Shown: positions 1-6,171 of the stretch, piece after piece | Layout of the letters: each line of letters opens with the position of its first letter | How positions within the stretch are numbered: position 1 is the first letter of the stretch | Source: Butyrivibrio sp. | Lineage (GTDB): Bacteria; Bacillota_A; Clostridia; Lachnospirales; Lachnospiraceae | Length of the DNA stretch: 12,907 nucleotides | Direction: 5' to 3' | Assembly: GCF_024699075.1 (NCBI RefSeq) | Contig: NZ_JAILQF010000069.1 | Location: 1 to 12,907, forward strand | Translations under genes and position numbers: made by a program | The notes under the pieces: generated by a model | What the model was told of the DNA's origin: nothing | The model's input: the letters and a program-made list of their open reading frames with translations, nothing else | Database searches by the model: none

Positions 1-27
1 CTTTATGATTATTGATGATGGATATTA

Positions 28-84
28 AAAAGAGTCTTAATACGATCTTTATAATAAAACGAAGATCTGTATTAAGACTCTTTT
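28..84. terminator. Rho-independent terminator, probably bidirectional
   Basis: A 16-bp perfect inverted repeat (28-43 with 69-84) is extended by six more pairs (44-49 with 62-67) past a single bulged base at 68, leaving a 12-base AT-rich loop. The outer pairs are an A run on the left and a T run on the right, so a U-tract follows the stem on either strand. It lies about 100 bases past the end of the plsC-like gene on the minus strand. It probably ends that transcript and also one from a gene left of the window. Confidence 0.85.
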
Positions 85-185
85 CTGAATTAAATTCTTA
101 TTATGATGAGATATTCCGGATGTTAGGCTGGTACCCCTGGTGATTCATATGCAGGGGAGTTTACTTTGTAAAAAACTCAATACTA

Positions 186-920
186 TCATTCTTCATTGAG
201 ATTTCTTGTATAGGCCTCTTGTATCATATTTCTGAAATACTCATGAACCTGCTTCTGATCTTCCTTTGAAAGTTCATTGTAGCGAACAGGTGGAAGGTAT
301 TCCAAAACAACGTTATGTGACTTTATAAATGGAAGGTGGTTTTCAAATATGTCACGTGTGTGTGTTACTACCATTGGAACTATAGGGCAGTTAGTACGCT
401 GAGCTGGTTTGAAGCTTCCTTTATGGAATTCCTGAAGAGTTTCTTCATTCTTATTTCTGGTTCCTTCAGGATATATGCAGATTGATATACCGCTTTTGAT
501 CTTGTCGATTGCATCGAATATGATCTGAGCACTTTGCTTTACATCGCTTCTGTCCATGAACAGGCAGTCAAGAAAGAGCATCCACCATGAAAGGAATGGG
601 ATCTTCAAAAATTCTTTTTTGGCAATATAGCCTGTAGGTCTTGGAACTCTTGGATAAGTAAGAACTACGTCAAAATAACTTAAATGGTTTCCAATGTAAA
701 GAACTGCTTCATCCTTTGGAACATTCTCTTCGCCTTTGACTGTAAGCTTTACGCCGCAAAGAAATGCTACGATCCTGAATGCTCCTGATACTATGGCAAG
801 AGAGCTTTTCTTTTGAAGGTCCTTATTAAATAGACCTATTATAAGTTCGATAAGCATAAGCGGAATTGAAATAATGAAAAATATGAGTAGAAATAATGCA
901 GTAATAATAAATCTGATCAT
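186..920 (-). CDS. plsC: 1-acyl-sn-glycerol-3-phosphate acyltransferase (PlsC-type)
   Basis: This is a 244-residue lysophosphatidic acid acyltransferase of the PlsC/LPLAT family. It would transfer a fatty acyl chain to the sn-2 position of lysophosphatidate to make phosphatidate at the cytoplasmic membrane. Residues 1-31 form one hydrophobic segment that anchors the protein. The four family blocks are visible: NHLSYFD (HX4D, H79 and D84), an FMDRSD block near 121-126, YPEGTR (150-155), and a CPIVPMVV block near 178-185. The frame stays open upstream to 1190, but that extension runs into pyrC. I chose the ATG at 920 because GGAG lies 6 bases before it. The in-frame ATG at 932 (METK) has no such site. 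Length is normal for the family. The exact acyl donor and substrate cannot be read from sequence, so another LPLAT activity remains possible. Confidence 0.88.
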   Translation of the reverse strand: MIRFIITALFLLIFFIISIPLMLIELIIGLFNKDLQKKSSLAIVSGAFRIVAFLCGVKLTVKGEENVPKDEAVLYIGNHLSYFDVVLTYPRVPRPTGYIAKKEFLKIPFLSWWMLFLDCLFMDRSDVKQSAQIIFDAIDKIKSGISICIYPEGTRNKNEETLQEFHKGSFKPAQRTNCPIVPMVVTHTRDIFENHLPFIKSHNVVLEYLPPVRYNELSKEDQKQVHEYFRNMIQEAYTRNLNEE

Positions 921-974
921 TTTAGTCTCCATTTCGGTTTTAATCTTTGTAGCCTGGATCCTGTGAACTATATG

Positions 975-1004
975 TTTGCAATGTTTGTCCATGTGATATA
1001 TAGT
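975..1004 (+). promoter_or_regulatory. Candidate promoter for pyrCKD
   Basis: TTTGCA (975-980), an 18-base spacer and TATAGT (999-1004) form the best plus-strand candidate ahead of pyrC. The -35 is imperfect, so this is tentative. It predicts a start near 1011 and a 5' leader of about 80 bases. I see no terminator/antiterminator leader of the PyrR type in that leader. Confidence 0.3.
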
Positions 1005-1028
1005 AAACAAAACCACAGATGCAGATTT

Positions 1029-1058
1029 ATTATAGTTTAGATGTGTATAGTAGGTCAA
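1029..1058 (-). promoter_or_regulatory. Sigma-A-type promoter for plsC
   Basis: Read on the minus strand, TTGACC (1058-1053) is followed 18 bases later by a perfect TATAAT (1034-1029). This is a near-consensus housekeeping promoter. It predicts a start near 1022 and a leader of about 100 bases before the plsC-like ATG at 920. Confidence 0.6.
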
Positions 1059-1089
1059 ATAATTAAAATAATTGCAGGGAGATGGCCAT

Positions 1090-2376
1090 ATGCTTTTAAT
1101 CAAAAACGGGTACGTAATGGATCCTGAGTCAGGAAGTGAGGGTAAAGCAGATATCCTTATATCAGATGACGGGATCATTTCAAAGATCATCCATGAGGGT
1201 GATGAAAACAGTATTTCGGATCTATCTGATATTAAGGTTATTGATGCTGAAAATCTTTATGTTACAGCAGGTCTTATTGATGGTCATGTTCATTTCAGGG
1301 ACCCTGGCCAGACATACAAAGAGGATATAATTACAGGAAGCGCAAGTGCGGCAAAGGGTGGATATACAAGTGTTATCATGATGGGTAACACAATTCCTCA
1401 TATGGATAACCCTGATACATTAAAATACGCTCTTGAAAAGGGTAAGACAACAGGCATTCATACTTATGTGTGCGGCAATGTGACTATGGGTATGGATGGA
1501 AAAGAGCTTACTGATATGGAAGAGCTTTTAAAGGCGGGAGCAGTTCTTTTTACAGATGATGGTAAGCCTGTTATGGAAGAAGAGCTTTTTAAAACTGCCT
1601 GCCAAAATGCGGCAAAGCTTAACAAGGTCATAAGTCTTCATGAAGAAAATCCAAAGTATATAAAAGAAAATGGTGTAAATTCAGGCAGTGCTGCTGAAAA
1701 TCTCGGTCTTACAGGTTCAGACCGCATGGCTGAGATCACTATGGTTGAAAGAGATATAAAGATAGCCAAAGAAACAGGATGTGCGCTTACTATTCAGCAT
1801 ATAAGCACTAAAGAAGCTGTAGATCTTATAAGAGAGGCAAGAAGTGAAGGAGCAAAGATCCATGCAGAAGCAACTCCTCACCATTTCACTCTTACAGATG
1901 AAGCAGTTAAAGAGCATGGAACATTTGCCAAGATGAATCCGCCTCTTAGAAAAGAGTCTGACAGGATGGCTATAATAAAGGGGCTTAAAGATGGTACTAT
2001 CGATATGATCGCAACAGATCATGCTCCTCACAGCGCCGAAGAAAAGGCTAAAGACTTTAAAGATGCTCCAAGCGGCATTATAGGGCTTGAGACAGCTTTC
2101 TCATTAGGGCTTAGAGAACTTGTTGAGCCAGGGTATCTGACTTTGATGGAGCTCTTGCAGCGTATGAGCACATCAACTGCAAAGCTTTATGAGATTCCGG
2201 GCGGAGCTGTAAAAGAGGGAGCTGTAGCCGATCTTATGATATTTGATAAGGATGAGAAGTGGGTTGTTCCAAATACTTTTGCATCCAAAGCTACAAATTC
2301 TCCTTTTATAGGAGAGACAATGCCAGGGGTTATAAAGTATACTATAGCAAGTGGTAAGATTGTTTATAAATCATAA
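1090..2376 (+). CDS. pyrC: Dihydroorotase (class I)
   Basis: This 428-residue zinc amidohydrolase closes N-carbamoyl-L-aspartate to dihydroorotate, the third step of UMP synthesis, in the cytoplasm. The class I signature DGHVHFRDPGQ lies at 64-74, with metal-binding H66 and H68. Further ligands by family position are D156 in FTDDGKP, H184 in SLHEEN, H237 in QHIST and D310 in ATDHAPHS (308-315). The N- and C-terminal strands form the usual small beta domain of amidohydrolases. The frame is open from a TTG at 1072, but I chose the ATG at 1090 because GGGAG (1077-1081) is 8 bases upstream. Length matches Gram-positive PyrC. It heads a likely operon, with pyrK starting 20 bases after its stop. 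Nothing looks truncated or out of place. Confidence 0.96.
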   Translation: MLLIKNGYVMDPESGSEGKADILISDDGIISKIIHEGDENSISDLSDIKVIDAENLYVTAGLIDGHVHFRDPGQTYKEDIITGSASAAKGGYTSVIMMGNTIPHMDNPDTLKYALEKGKTTGIHTYVCGNVTMGMDGKELTDMEELLKAGAVLFTDDGKPVMEEELFKTACQNAAKLNKVISLHEENPKYIKENGVNSGSAAENLGLTGSDRMAEITMVERDIKIAKETGCALTIQHISTKEAVDLIREARSEGAKIHAEATPHHFTLTDEAVKEHGTFAKMNPPLRKESDRMAIIKGLKDGTIDMIATDHAPHSAEEKAKDFKDAPSGIIGLETAFSLGLRELVEPGYLTLMELLQRMSTSTAKLYEIPGGAVKEGAVADLMIFDKDEKWVVPNTFASKATNSPFIGETMPGVIKYTIASGKIVYKS

Positions 2377-2396
2377 TGTTCTAAAGGTAGGTAGTT

Positions 2397-3194
2397 ATGG
2401 CAAAGAAGAAAGTAAGTGCAAAAGTTATATCTCAGAAGATCCTTGCTGATGGGATATATGATCTAAGACTTGAAACAGAGATTACAGAGGATGCAGTTCC
2501 CGGTCAGTTCGTTGGAGTTTATACAGATGATAAGTCATCTCTCCTTCCTCGTCCTATCAGTATCTGCGGTGTAGAAAAGGAAAAAAATGAATTAAGGCTC
2601 GTTTACAGAGTTGTGGGCAAGGGAACAGATCTTTTTTCAAAACTATCAGAGGGTGATCAGGTGGATGTACTGGGACCTCTTGGCAATGGCTATCCCATGG
2701 AAGAAGCTGCAGGTAAGACTGCGATCCTTATGGGTGGTGGAATAGGCATTCCTCCACTTCTGGAGATGGCAAAAAGGCTTTCTCAGCTTCCTGACAATAA
2801 GCGCCCCAAAGCTGTCAAGATAGTCATGGGATACAGGAATGATCAGACTTTCCTTGCAGATGAATTCAGGAAATATGGCGATCTGTATATAGCAACAGAT
2901 GACGGAAGTCTTGGTACACATGGTACTGTAATAGATGCACTTAATGAGCAGAATATAGAAGGTGATGTGATCTATACCTGCGGACCTATGCCGATGCTTA
3001 GAGGTATCAAAAAGTATGCCGCTGAGCATAACATGAAGGCTTATCTGTCTCTTGAAGAGAGGATGGCATGCGGCGTTGGAGCCTGCCTTGGATGCGTTGT
3101 TAAGACAAAGGATGTGGATGCGCATTCACATGTTAATAACGCAAGGATCTGTACAGATGGGCCTGTATTCGATGCAGAGGATGTAGATATCTGA
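2397..3194 (+). CDS. pyrK: Dihydroorotate dehydrogenase B, electron-transfer subunit
   Basis: This 265-residue PyrK is the FAD/[2Fe-2S] subunit of class 1B dihydroorotate dehydrogenase. It passes electrons from dihydroorotate oxidation in PyrD to NAD+. The ferredoxin-reductase fold is clear: the FAD-binding RPISICG block is at 52-58 and the nucleotide-binding GGGIGIPPLLEMAK block at 113-126. Near the C-terminus the iron-sulfur ligands C225, C230, C233 and C252 fit the family pattern CxxxxCxxC...C. The start ATG has only a weak purine-rich site (AAGGTAGG) upstream. The 20-base gap after pyrC and the common strand support co-transcription. Its presence shows that the adjacent PyrD is the NAD-linked heterotetrameric type rather than the fumarate- or quinone-linked type. 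Confidence 0.95.
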   Translation: MAKKKVSAKVISQKILADGIYDLRLETEITEDAVPGQFVGVYTDDKSSLLPRPISICGVEKEKNELRLVYRVVGKGTDLFSKLSEGDQVDVLGPLGNGYPMEEAAGKTAILMGGGIGIPPLLEMAKRLSQLPDNKRPKAVKIVMGYRNDQTFLADEFRKYGDLYIATDDGSLGTHGTVIDALNEQNIEGDVIYTCGPMPMLRGIKKYAAEHNMKAYLSLEERMACGVGACLGCVVKTKDVDAHSHVNNARICTDGPVFDAEDVDI

Positions 3195-3336
3195 TATTGA
3201 TTGATTCATGTAAAAATAATGATATTAGTATATAAATATCTAAATACTACCTATGTAAGGTCAAGGTATATATAGGCATATAATCATAAAGACTATTGTT
3301 ATTAAAAGTCATGCAGAGCATGAAATAGGAGACAAT
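3195..3336 (+). other. AT-rich spacer between pyrK and pyrD
   Basis: These 142 bases are unusually long for an interval inside a pyr operon. They contain an inverted repeat GATATT/AATATC (3221-3226 with 3235-3240), a possible CCTAT/ATAGG stem (3250-3276), a perfect TATAAT (3279-3284) with no good -35 partner, and a tight hairpin CATGC-AGA-GCATG (3311-3323) just before the pyrD ribosome site. There is no T-tract terminator. The spacer may hold an internal promoter or a processing site. I see no convincing gene in it. Confidence 0.4.
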
Positions 3337-4242
3337 GTGAATACTAAGATAAATATCGCAGGTGTAGAATTTAAAAATCCGGTAATGGTTGCATCAGGAA
3401 CCTTTGGTTCAGGACAGGAGTACGGAGAATTTGTAGATCTTAATAAGCTGGGAGCAGTTGTGACTAAGGGTGTTGCAGACAAGCCCTGGCCTGGCAATCC
3501 TGTTCCAAGAGTAGCAGAGACAGCGAGCGGAATGCTCAATGCAATAGGCCTTCAGAATCCGGGAATCGATGTTTTCATAGAAAGAGATCTTCCTTTCCTT
3601 CAGAAGTATGACACAAGGATCATCGTCAATGTATGCGGACATTCTGAAGAAGAGTATCTTAATGTTGTAGACAGACTTTCTGATGAGAAAGTTGATATGC
3701 TTGAGATCAACGTATCCTGTCCTAATGTCAAGGAAGGCGGTATAGCATTTGGAACCAGGCCTGATGCCCTCTACAATATAACAAGTGAGATCAAAAAGCA
3801 TGCTAAGCAGCCTGTTATCATGAAGCTGTCTCCTAATGTAACGGATATAGCTGAGATGGCAAGAGCAGCAGAGAGCGCAGGAGCTGATGCTATATCACTT
3901 ATAAATACGATCACAGGAATGAAGATTGATATTAACAAAAGAAAATTCGTACTTGCCAATAAGACAGGAGGACTCTCAGGTCCTGCAATAAAGCCTGTTG
4001 CTGTACGCATGGTATACAGCTGTGCTCAGGCTGTTAAGATCCCGATCATTGGAATGGGCGGAATCGCAACTGGAGAAGATGCAATAGAGTTCATGCTTGC
4101 AGGTGCTACAGGCGTAGCTGTTGGAATGATGAACTTCCATGATCCATATTCTACAGAGAAAGTTGTAGACGGAATAAATAAGTATATGCAGGATCAGAAG
4201 CTTGATGATATAAACGAGATCATTGGCGCAGTGCATGAGTAA
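3337..4242 (+). CDS. pyrD: Dihydroorotate dehydrogenase B, catalytic subunit
   Basis: This 301-residue FMN protein oxidises dihydroorotate to orotate, the fourth step of UMP synthesis, in complex with PyrK. It is a TIM barrel of the class 1B type. The catalytic base is C128 in NVSCPNVKEGG (125-135), a Cys as in class 1, not the Ser of class 2. The FMN-phosphate segment GMGGIATGEDAIEFMLAGA lies at 239-257, and NTITGMKID at 190-198 matches the substrate-binding region. Translation begins at GTG 3337, 5 bases after AGGAG (3327-3331). An ATG two bases earlier is out of frame and is followed at once by TGA. Length is typical. pyrE and pyrF, which complete the pathway, are not in the window, and a strong terminator follows this gene. 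Confidence 0.96.
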   Translation: MNTKINIAGVEFKNPVMVASGTFGSGQEYGEFVDLNKLGAVVTKGVADKPWPGNPVPRVAETASGMLNAIGLQNPGIDVFIERDLPFLQKYDTRIIVNVCGHSEEEYLNVVDRLSDEKVDMLEINVSCPNVKEGGIAFGTRPDALYNITSEIKKHAKQPVIMKLSPNVTDIAEMARAAESAGADAISLINTITGMKIDINKRKFVLANKTGGLSGPAIKPVAVRMVYSCAQAVKIPIIGMGGIATGEDAIEFMLAGATGVAVGMMNFHDPYSTEKVVDGINKYMQDQKLDDINEIIGAVHE

Positions 4243-4277
4243 TGGGCATTAATAATGCTTTGTAGTAATAAAGTAAT

Positions 4278-4321
4278 AAAAGACGCTTCATGGTATATAT
4301 CACTACCTTGAAGCGTCTTTT
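4278..4321. terminator. Bidirectional rho-independent terminator
   Basis: A perfect 13-bp inverted repeat (4278-4290 with 4309-4321) continues after one mismatch into GGTA/TACC (4292-4295 with 4304-4307), leaving an 8-base loop. The right arm ends in TTTT on the plus strand. On the minus strand the stem is followed by TTTTATTACTTT. It sits between the converging 3' ends of pyrD and the 217-residue minus-strand gene and can end both transcripts. Confidence 0.9.
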
Positions 4322-4346
4322 GAGCCATTAAGACATTAGGGTTATC

Positions 4347-5000
4347 TTATGTATTTTCTGATACAGAACTCCAGTTTTCAAGGCCGTATTCGCTGGCAAG
4401 ATCATCGAAGCCTTTAAGTACTGCATCATAGGTCTGTTTGGATATTTCAGGGAGCTCGCCGCCCCAGGTTTCCTCAGCCTGCTTGTAGCCTTTAAGGAAT
4501 GCATCACGCATACTCTCAAGTTTATCAGGATCTCCGCCTGTAAGAGCTGTAGCAAAATCAAGAATTCTCTTGGAGGTTTCGCCAACGCTCCAATATCCGC
4601 CTTCAGCGATATCAGCCTGAGCCTGTGCTTTAGTTTCGGCATCAACCGTATAATCGCCACTTGCAAGGAATTTCCAGATATCGTCAGAATCACTGCCGAA
4701 AACAGATGTAGCATAAGCTCCTGTCTGTTTGTTCATCATCTTATTAACAATATTAATAAGGTTTTGCTTCTGGGCTTCCTGATCAGCTTTAAGCTGCTCA
4801 ACAAGGGCAGTATTCTGGGTATAGGTCTTTTTAGCAGTCTGGGAAGTTTGGGTATCATCAGATTTTTCGTATACAACGCCGCTATTTTCACTTGAAGATT
4901 TTACTTCTTTGGAAGCTTCTTCTTTTTTGCCTGAAGGGGCTTTGGTCTGATAAGCGCTTTGATTTAATGATGATATGCTGTTAATAGATTCAACACTCAT
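4347..5000 (-). CDS. Uncharacterised 217-residue protein, likely sigma-28 regulon
   Basis: Function unknown. The start ATG at 5000 has AAAGGAG 7 bases upstream; the frame extends only 6 codons further. The protein has no signal peptide or membrane segment, so it is predicted cytoplasmic or flagellum-exported. Residues 1-60 are rich in Ser, Lys, Glu and Thr and look disordered, with a GVVYEKSDDT patch at 41-50. Residues 62-92 form a probable helix or coiled coil (LVEQLKADQEAQKQ). The folded part, about 105-205, holds the most distinctive segments: DIWKFLASGDYTVDAET, AQADIAEGGYWSVG, RILDFATALTGGDPDK and WGGELPEISKQTYDAV. From memory, and unverified, similar modules occur in hypothetical proteins of motile Lachnospiraceae. 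A near-consensus sigma-28 promoter lies about 140 bases upstream, which is the best clue to its role. It appears monocistronic, ending at the shared terminator with pyrD. Confidence 0.82.
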   Translation of the reverse strand: MSVESINSISSLNQSAYQTKAPSGKKEEASKEVKSSSENSGVVYEKSDDTQTSQTAKKTYTQNTALVEQLKADQEAQKQNLINIVNKMMNKQTGAYATSVFGSDSDDIWKFLASGDYTVDAETKAQAQADIAEGGYWSVGETSKRILDFATALTGGDPDKLESMRDAFLKGYKQAEETWGGELPEISKQTYDAVLKGFDDLASEYGLENWSSVSENT

Positions 5001-5141
5001 AATTGGACTCCTTTCCACGAACTCATTGCACCTGCCTGTGCGTTATAAGTGCGTTAATAGATGTTACTTCTATGCTTTATCAGTAGCAATGACTTTATTT
5101 ATAAAGCAGCTACTAAAAAAGGTTATACTCCTACATTCTTA

Positions 5142-5169
5142 TTATCGGCTGTGATCAGCTAAAACTTTA
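5142..5169 (-). promoter_or_regulatory. Sigma-28 (SigD/FliA) promoter for the 217-residue gene
   Basis: On the minus strand, TAAAGTTT (5169-5162) and GCCGATAA (5149-5142) match the published enterobacterial FliA consensus elements at every base. The gap is 12 instead of the usual 11 between the 8-mers, giving 16 bases between TAAA and GCCGATAA. Predicted start is near 5135, giving a leader of about 135 bases to the ATG at 5000. Confidence 0.75.
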
Positions 5170-5222
5170 TATATAAAATGATCAAAAATCGAAGCGTTTG
5201 CGAGTTTAATAATTAAAGTGTT

Positions 5223-5250
5223 TTGATTTTTTTTGGATGCGTGTTAGTAT
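5223..5250 (+). promoter_or_regulatory. Candidate sigma-A promoter for ispE
   Basis: TTGATT (5223-5228) is followed after 16 bases by TAGTAT (5245-5250). The latter is preceded by TG one base upstream (5242-5243), an extended -10 arrangement. The match is moderate. It would start transcription near 5257, about 48 bases before the ispE ATG. Confidence 0.4.
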
Positions 5251-5304
5251 TAGTTGTACCAGATTAAAAATATAAAATAATTATTCGGATTATACGAGGC
5301 AAAT

Positions 5305-6171
5305 ATGATAACAAGAAAAGCATATGCAAAAATAAACCTGGGTCTTGATGTAACAGGGAAAAGAGAAGATGGATACCATATTGTTCGCATGATAATGCAG
5401 AACGTGGATATTTATGACACTCTTACTTTTGAAAAAAATGATTCAGGCATGATAAAACTTACTGCCAATAAGGATACTATTCCTACAGATGAGCACAATC
5501 TTATCTACAAGGTATGCGACCTTCTTATGAAGAAATATGACATTAAAGACGGCGTAGATGTTCATCTTGAAAAAAGAATCCCGGTTGCAGCAGGCATGGC
5601 GGGTGGAAGTACTGATGGGGCAGCAGCATTCTATGGTATGAAGGAGCTTTTTGATCTTCCTATCACAAAGGAAGAAATGTGCGAGCTTGCTGTTAAGCTT
5701 GGAGCAGATATTCCATACTGTATCATGGGCGGAACAATGCTTTCTGAAGGAATCGGAGAAGTTCTCACAGCTCTTAGCGATATGCCAGACTGCTATATTC
5801 TTGTTGGTAAGCCTGCTATAGACGTATCGACAGGCTGGGTATATACAGAGCTTGACAGTAAAGAGATAGAGTCACATCCTGATATTGATGGTATGTGCGA
5901 TGCAATAAAGGCTTGTGACCTTAAGGGTATATGCGACCGCCTTTCTAATGTACTTGAACCTGTTACTAAGGGAAAGTATGAAGTTATAGGTAAGATCGAA
6001 GCACTTATGGAAGATAACGGCGCTATAAGATCTATTATGACAGGAAGCGGCCCTACAGTTTTTGGTATATATGATGACGAGGACAAGCTCAAGGCTTCTT
6101 ATGAAGCTGTAAAAGAAAGTGGTCTTTGCCCTGAGCTGTTCATGTCAAAGCCTGTCAATCCCAAAGATTGA
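5305..6171 (+). CDS. ispE: 4-diphosphocytidyl-2-C-methyl-D-erythritol kinase
   Basis: This 288-residue GHMP kinase phosphorylates CDP-ME at the 2-hydroxyl using ATP, the fourth step of the MEP route to isoprenoid precursors, in the cytoplasm. The N-terminal signature AYAKINLGLDVTGKREDGYH spans 6-25, with K9 the family's catalytic lysine. The ATP-binding glycine loop PVAAGMAGGSTDGAA is at 93-107, the catalytic aspartate region GADIPYCIMGG at 133-143 (D135), and the third GHMP motif MTGSGPTVFGIY at 245-256. The length is typical. The ATG at 5305 has GAGG (5296-5299) 5 bases upstream. The last 27 bases overlap, tail to tail, the end of the minus-strand glycosidase gene. I see no hairpin terminator just after the stop, so ispE transcription may run antisense into its neighbour. 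Confidence 0.95.
   Translation: MITRKAYAKINLGLDVTGKREDGYHIVRMIMQNVDIYDTLTFEKNDSGMIKLTANKDTIPTDEHNLIYKVCDLLMKKYDIKDGVDVHLEKRIPVAAGMAGGSTDGAAAFYGMKELFDLPITKEEMCELAVKLGADIPYCIMGGTMLSEGIGEVLTALSDMPDCYILVGKPAIDVSTGWVYTELDSKEIESHPDIDGMCDAIKACDLKGICDRLSNVLEPVTKGKYEVIGKIEALMEDNGAIRSIMTGSGPTVFGIYDDEDKLKASYEAVKESGLCPELFMSKPVNPKD

Larger units (their letters stand above)
5001..5304. other. Divergent control region between the 217-residue gene and ispE
   Basis: This 304-base gene-free stretch separates two divergent genes. Leftward it carries a sigma-28-type promoter (5142-5169) and a roughly 135-base leader. That leader contains a tandem GTGCGTTA repeat (5038-5056, 11-base period). Rightward it carries a candidate extended -10 promoter for ispE (5223-5250) and GAGG before the ispE start. 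I see no RNA gene or riboswitch fold in it. Confidence 0.6.

Noticed and set aside
134..157. Stem CCCCTG/CAGGGG downstream of plsC
   Set aside because: Only six pairs around a 12-base loop with no T-run; the hairpin at 28-84 is a far better terminator.
1072..1089. Upstream TTG start for pyrC
   Set aside because: The ATG at 1090 has a well-spaced GGGAG; the TTG would place that site inside the coding region, and the added residues are not part of the family fold.
921..1190. 90-codon N-terminal extension of the plsC-like frame
   Set aside because: It would overlap pyrC by 101 bases and the plsC promoter; the ATG at 920 has GGAG at good spacing and gives the normal family length.
2226..2237. 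GCCGATCT inside pyrC as a sigma-28 -10
   Set aside because: The last bases do not match, no TAAA lies at the right spacing, and it is inside coding sequence.
3219..3275. 18-residue peptide frame in the pyrK-pyrD spacer
   Set aside because: No ribosome site precedes its ATG and the composition is what AT-rich spacer would give.
5793..6092. 99-codon open frame antisense to ispE
   Set aside because: It lies wholly inside a clear ispE gene, has no ribosome site or family motif, and mirrors the codon bias of the other strand.
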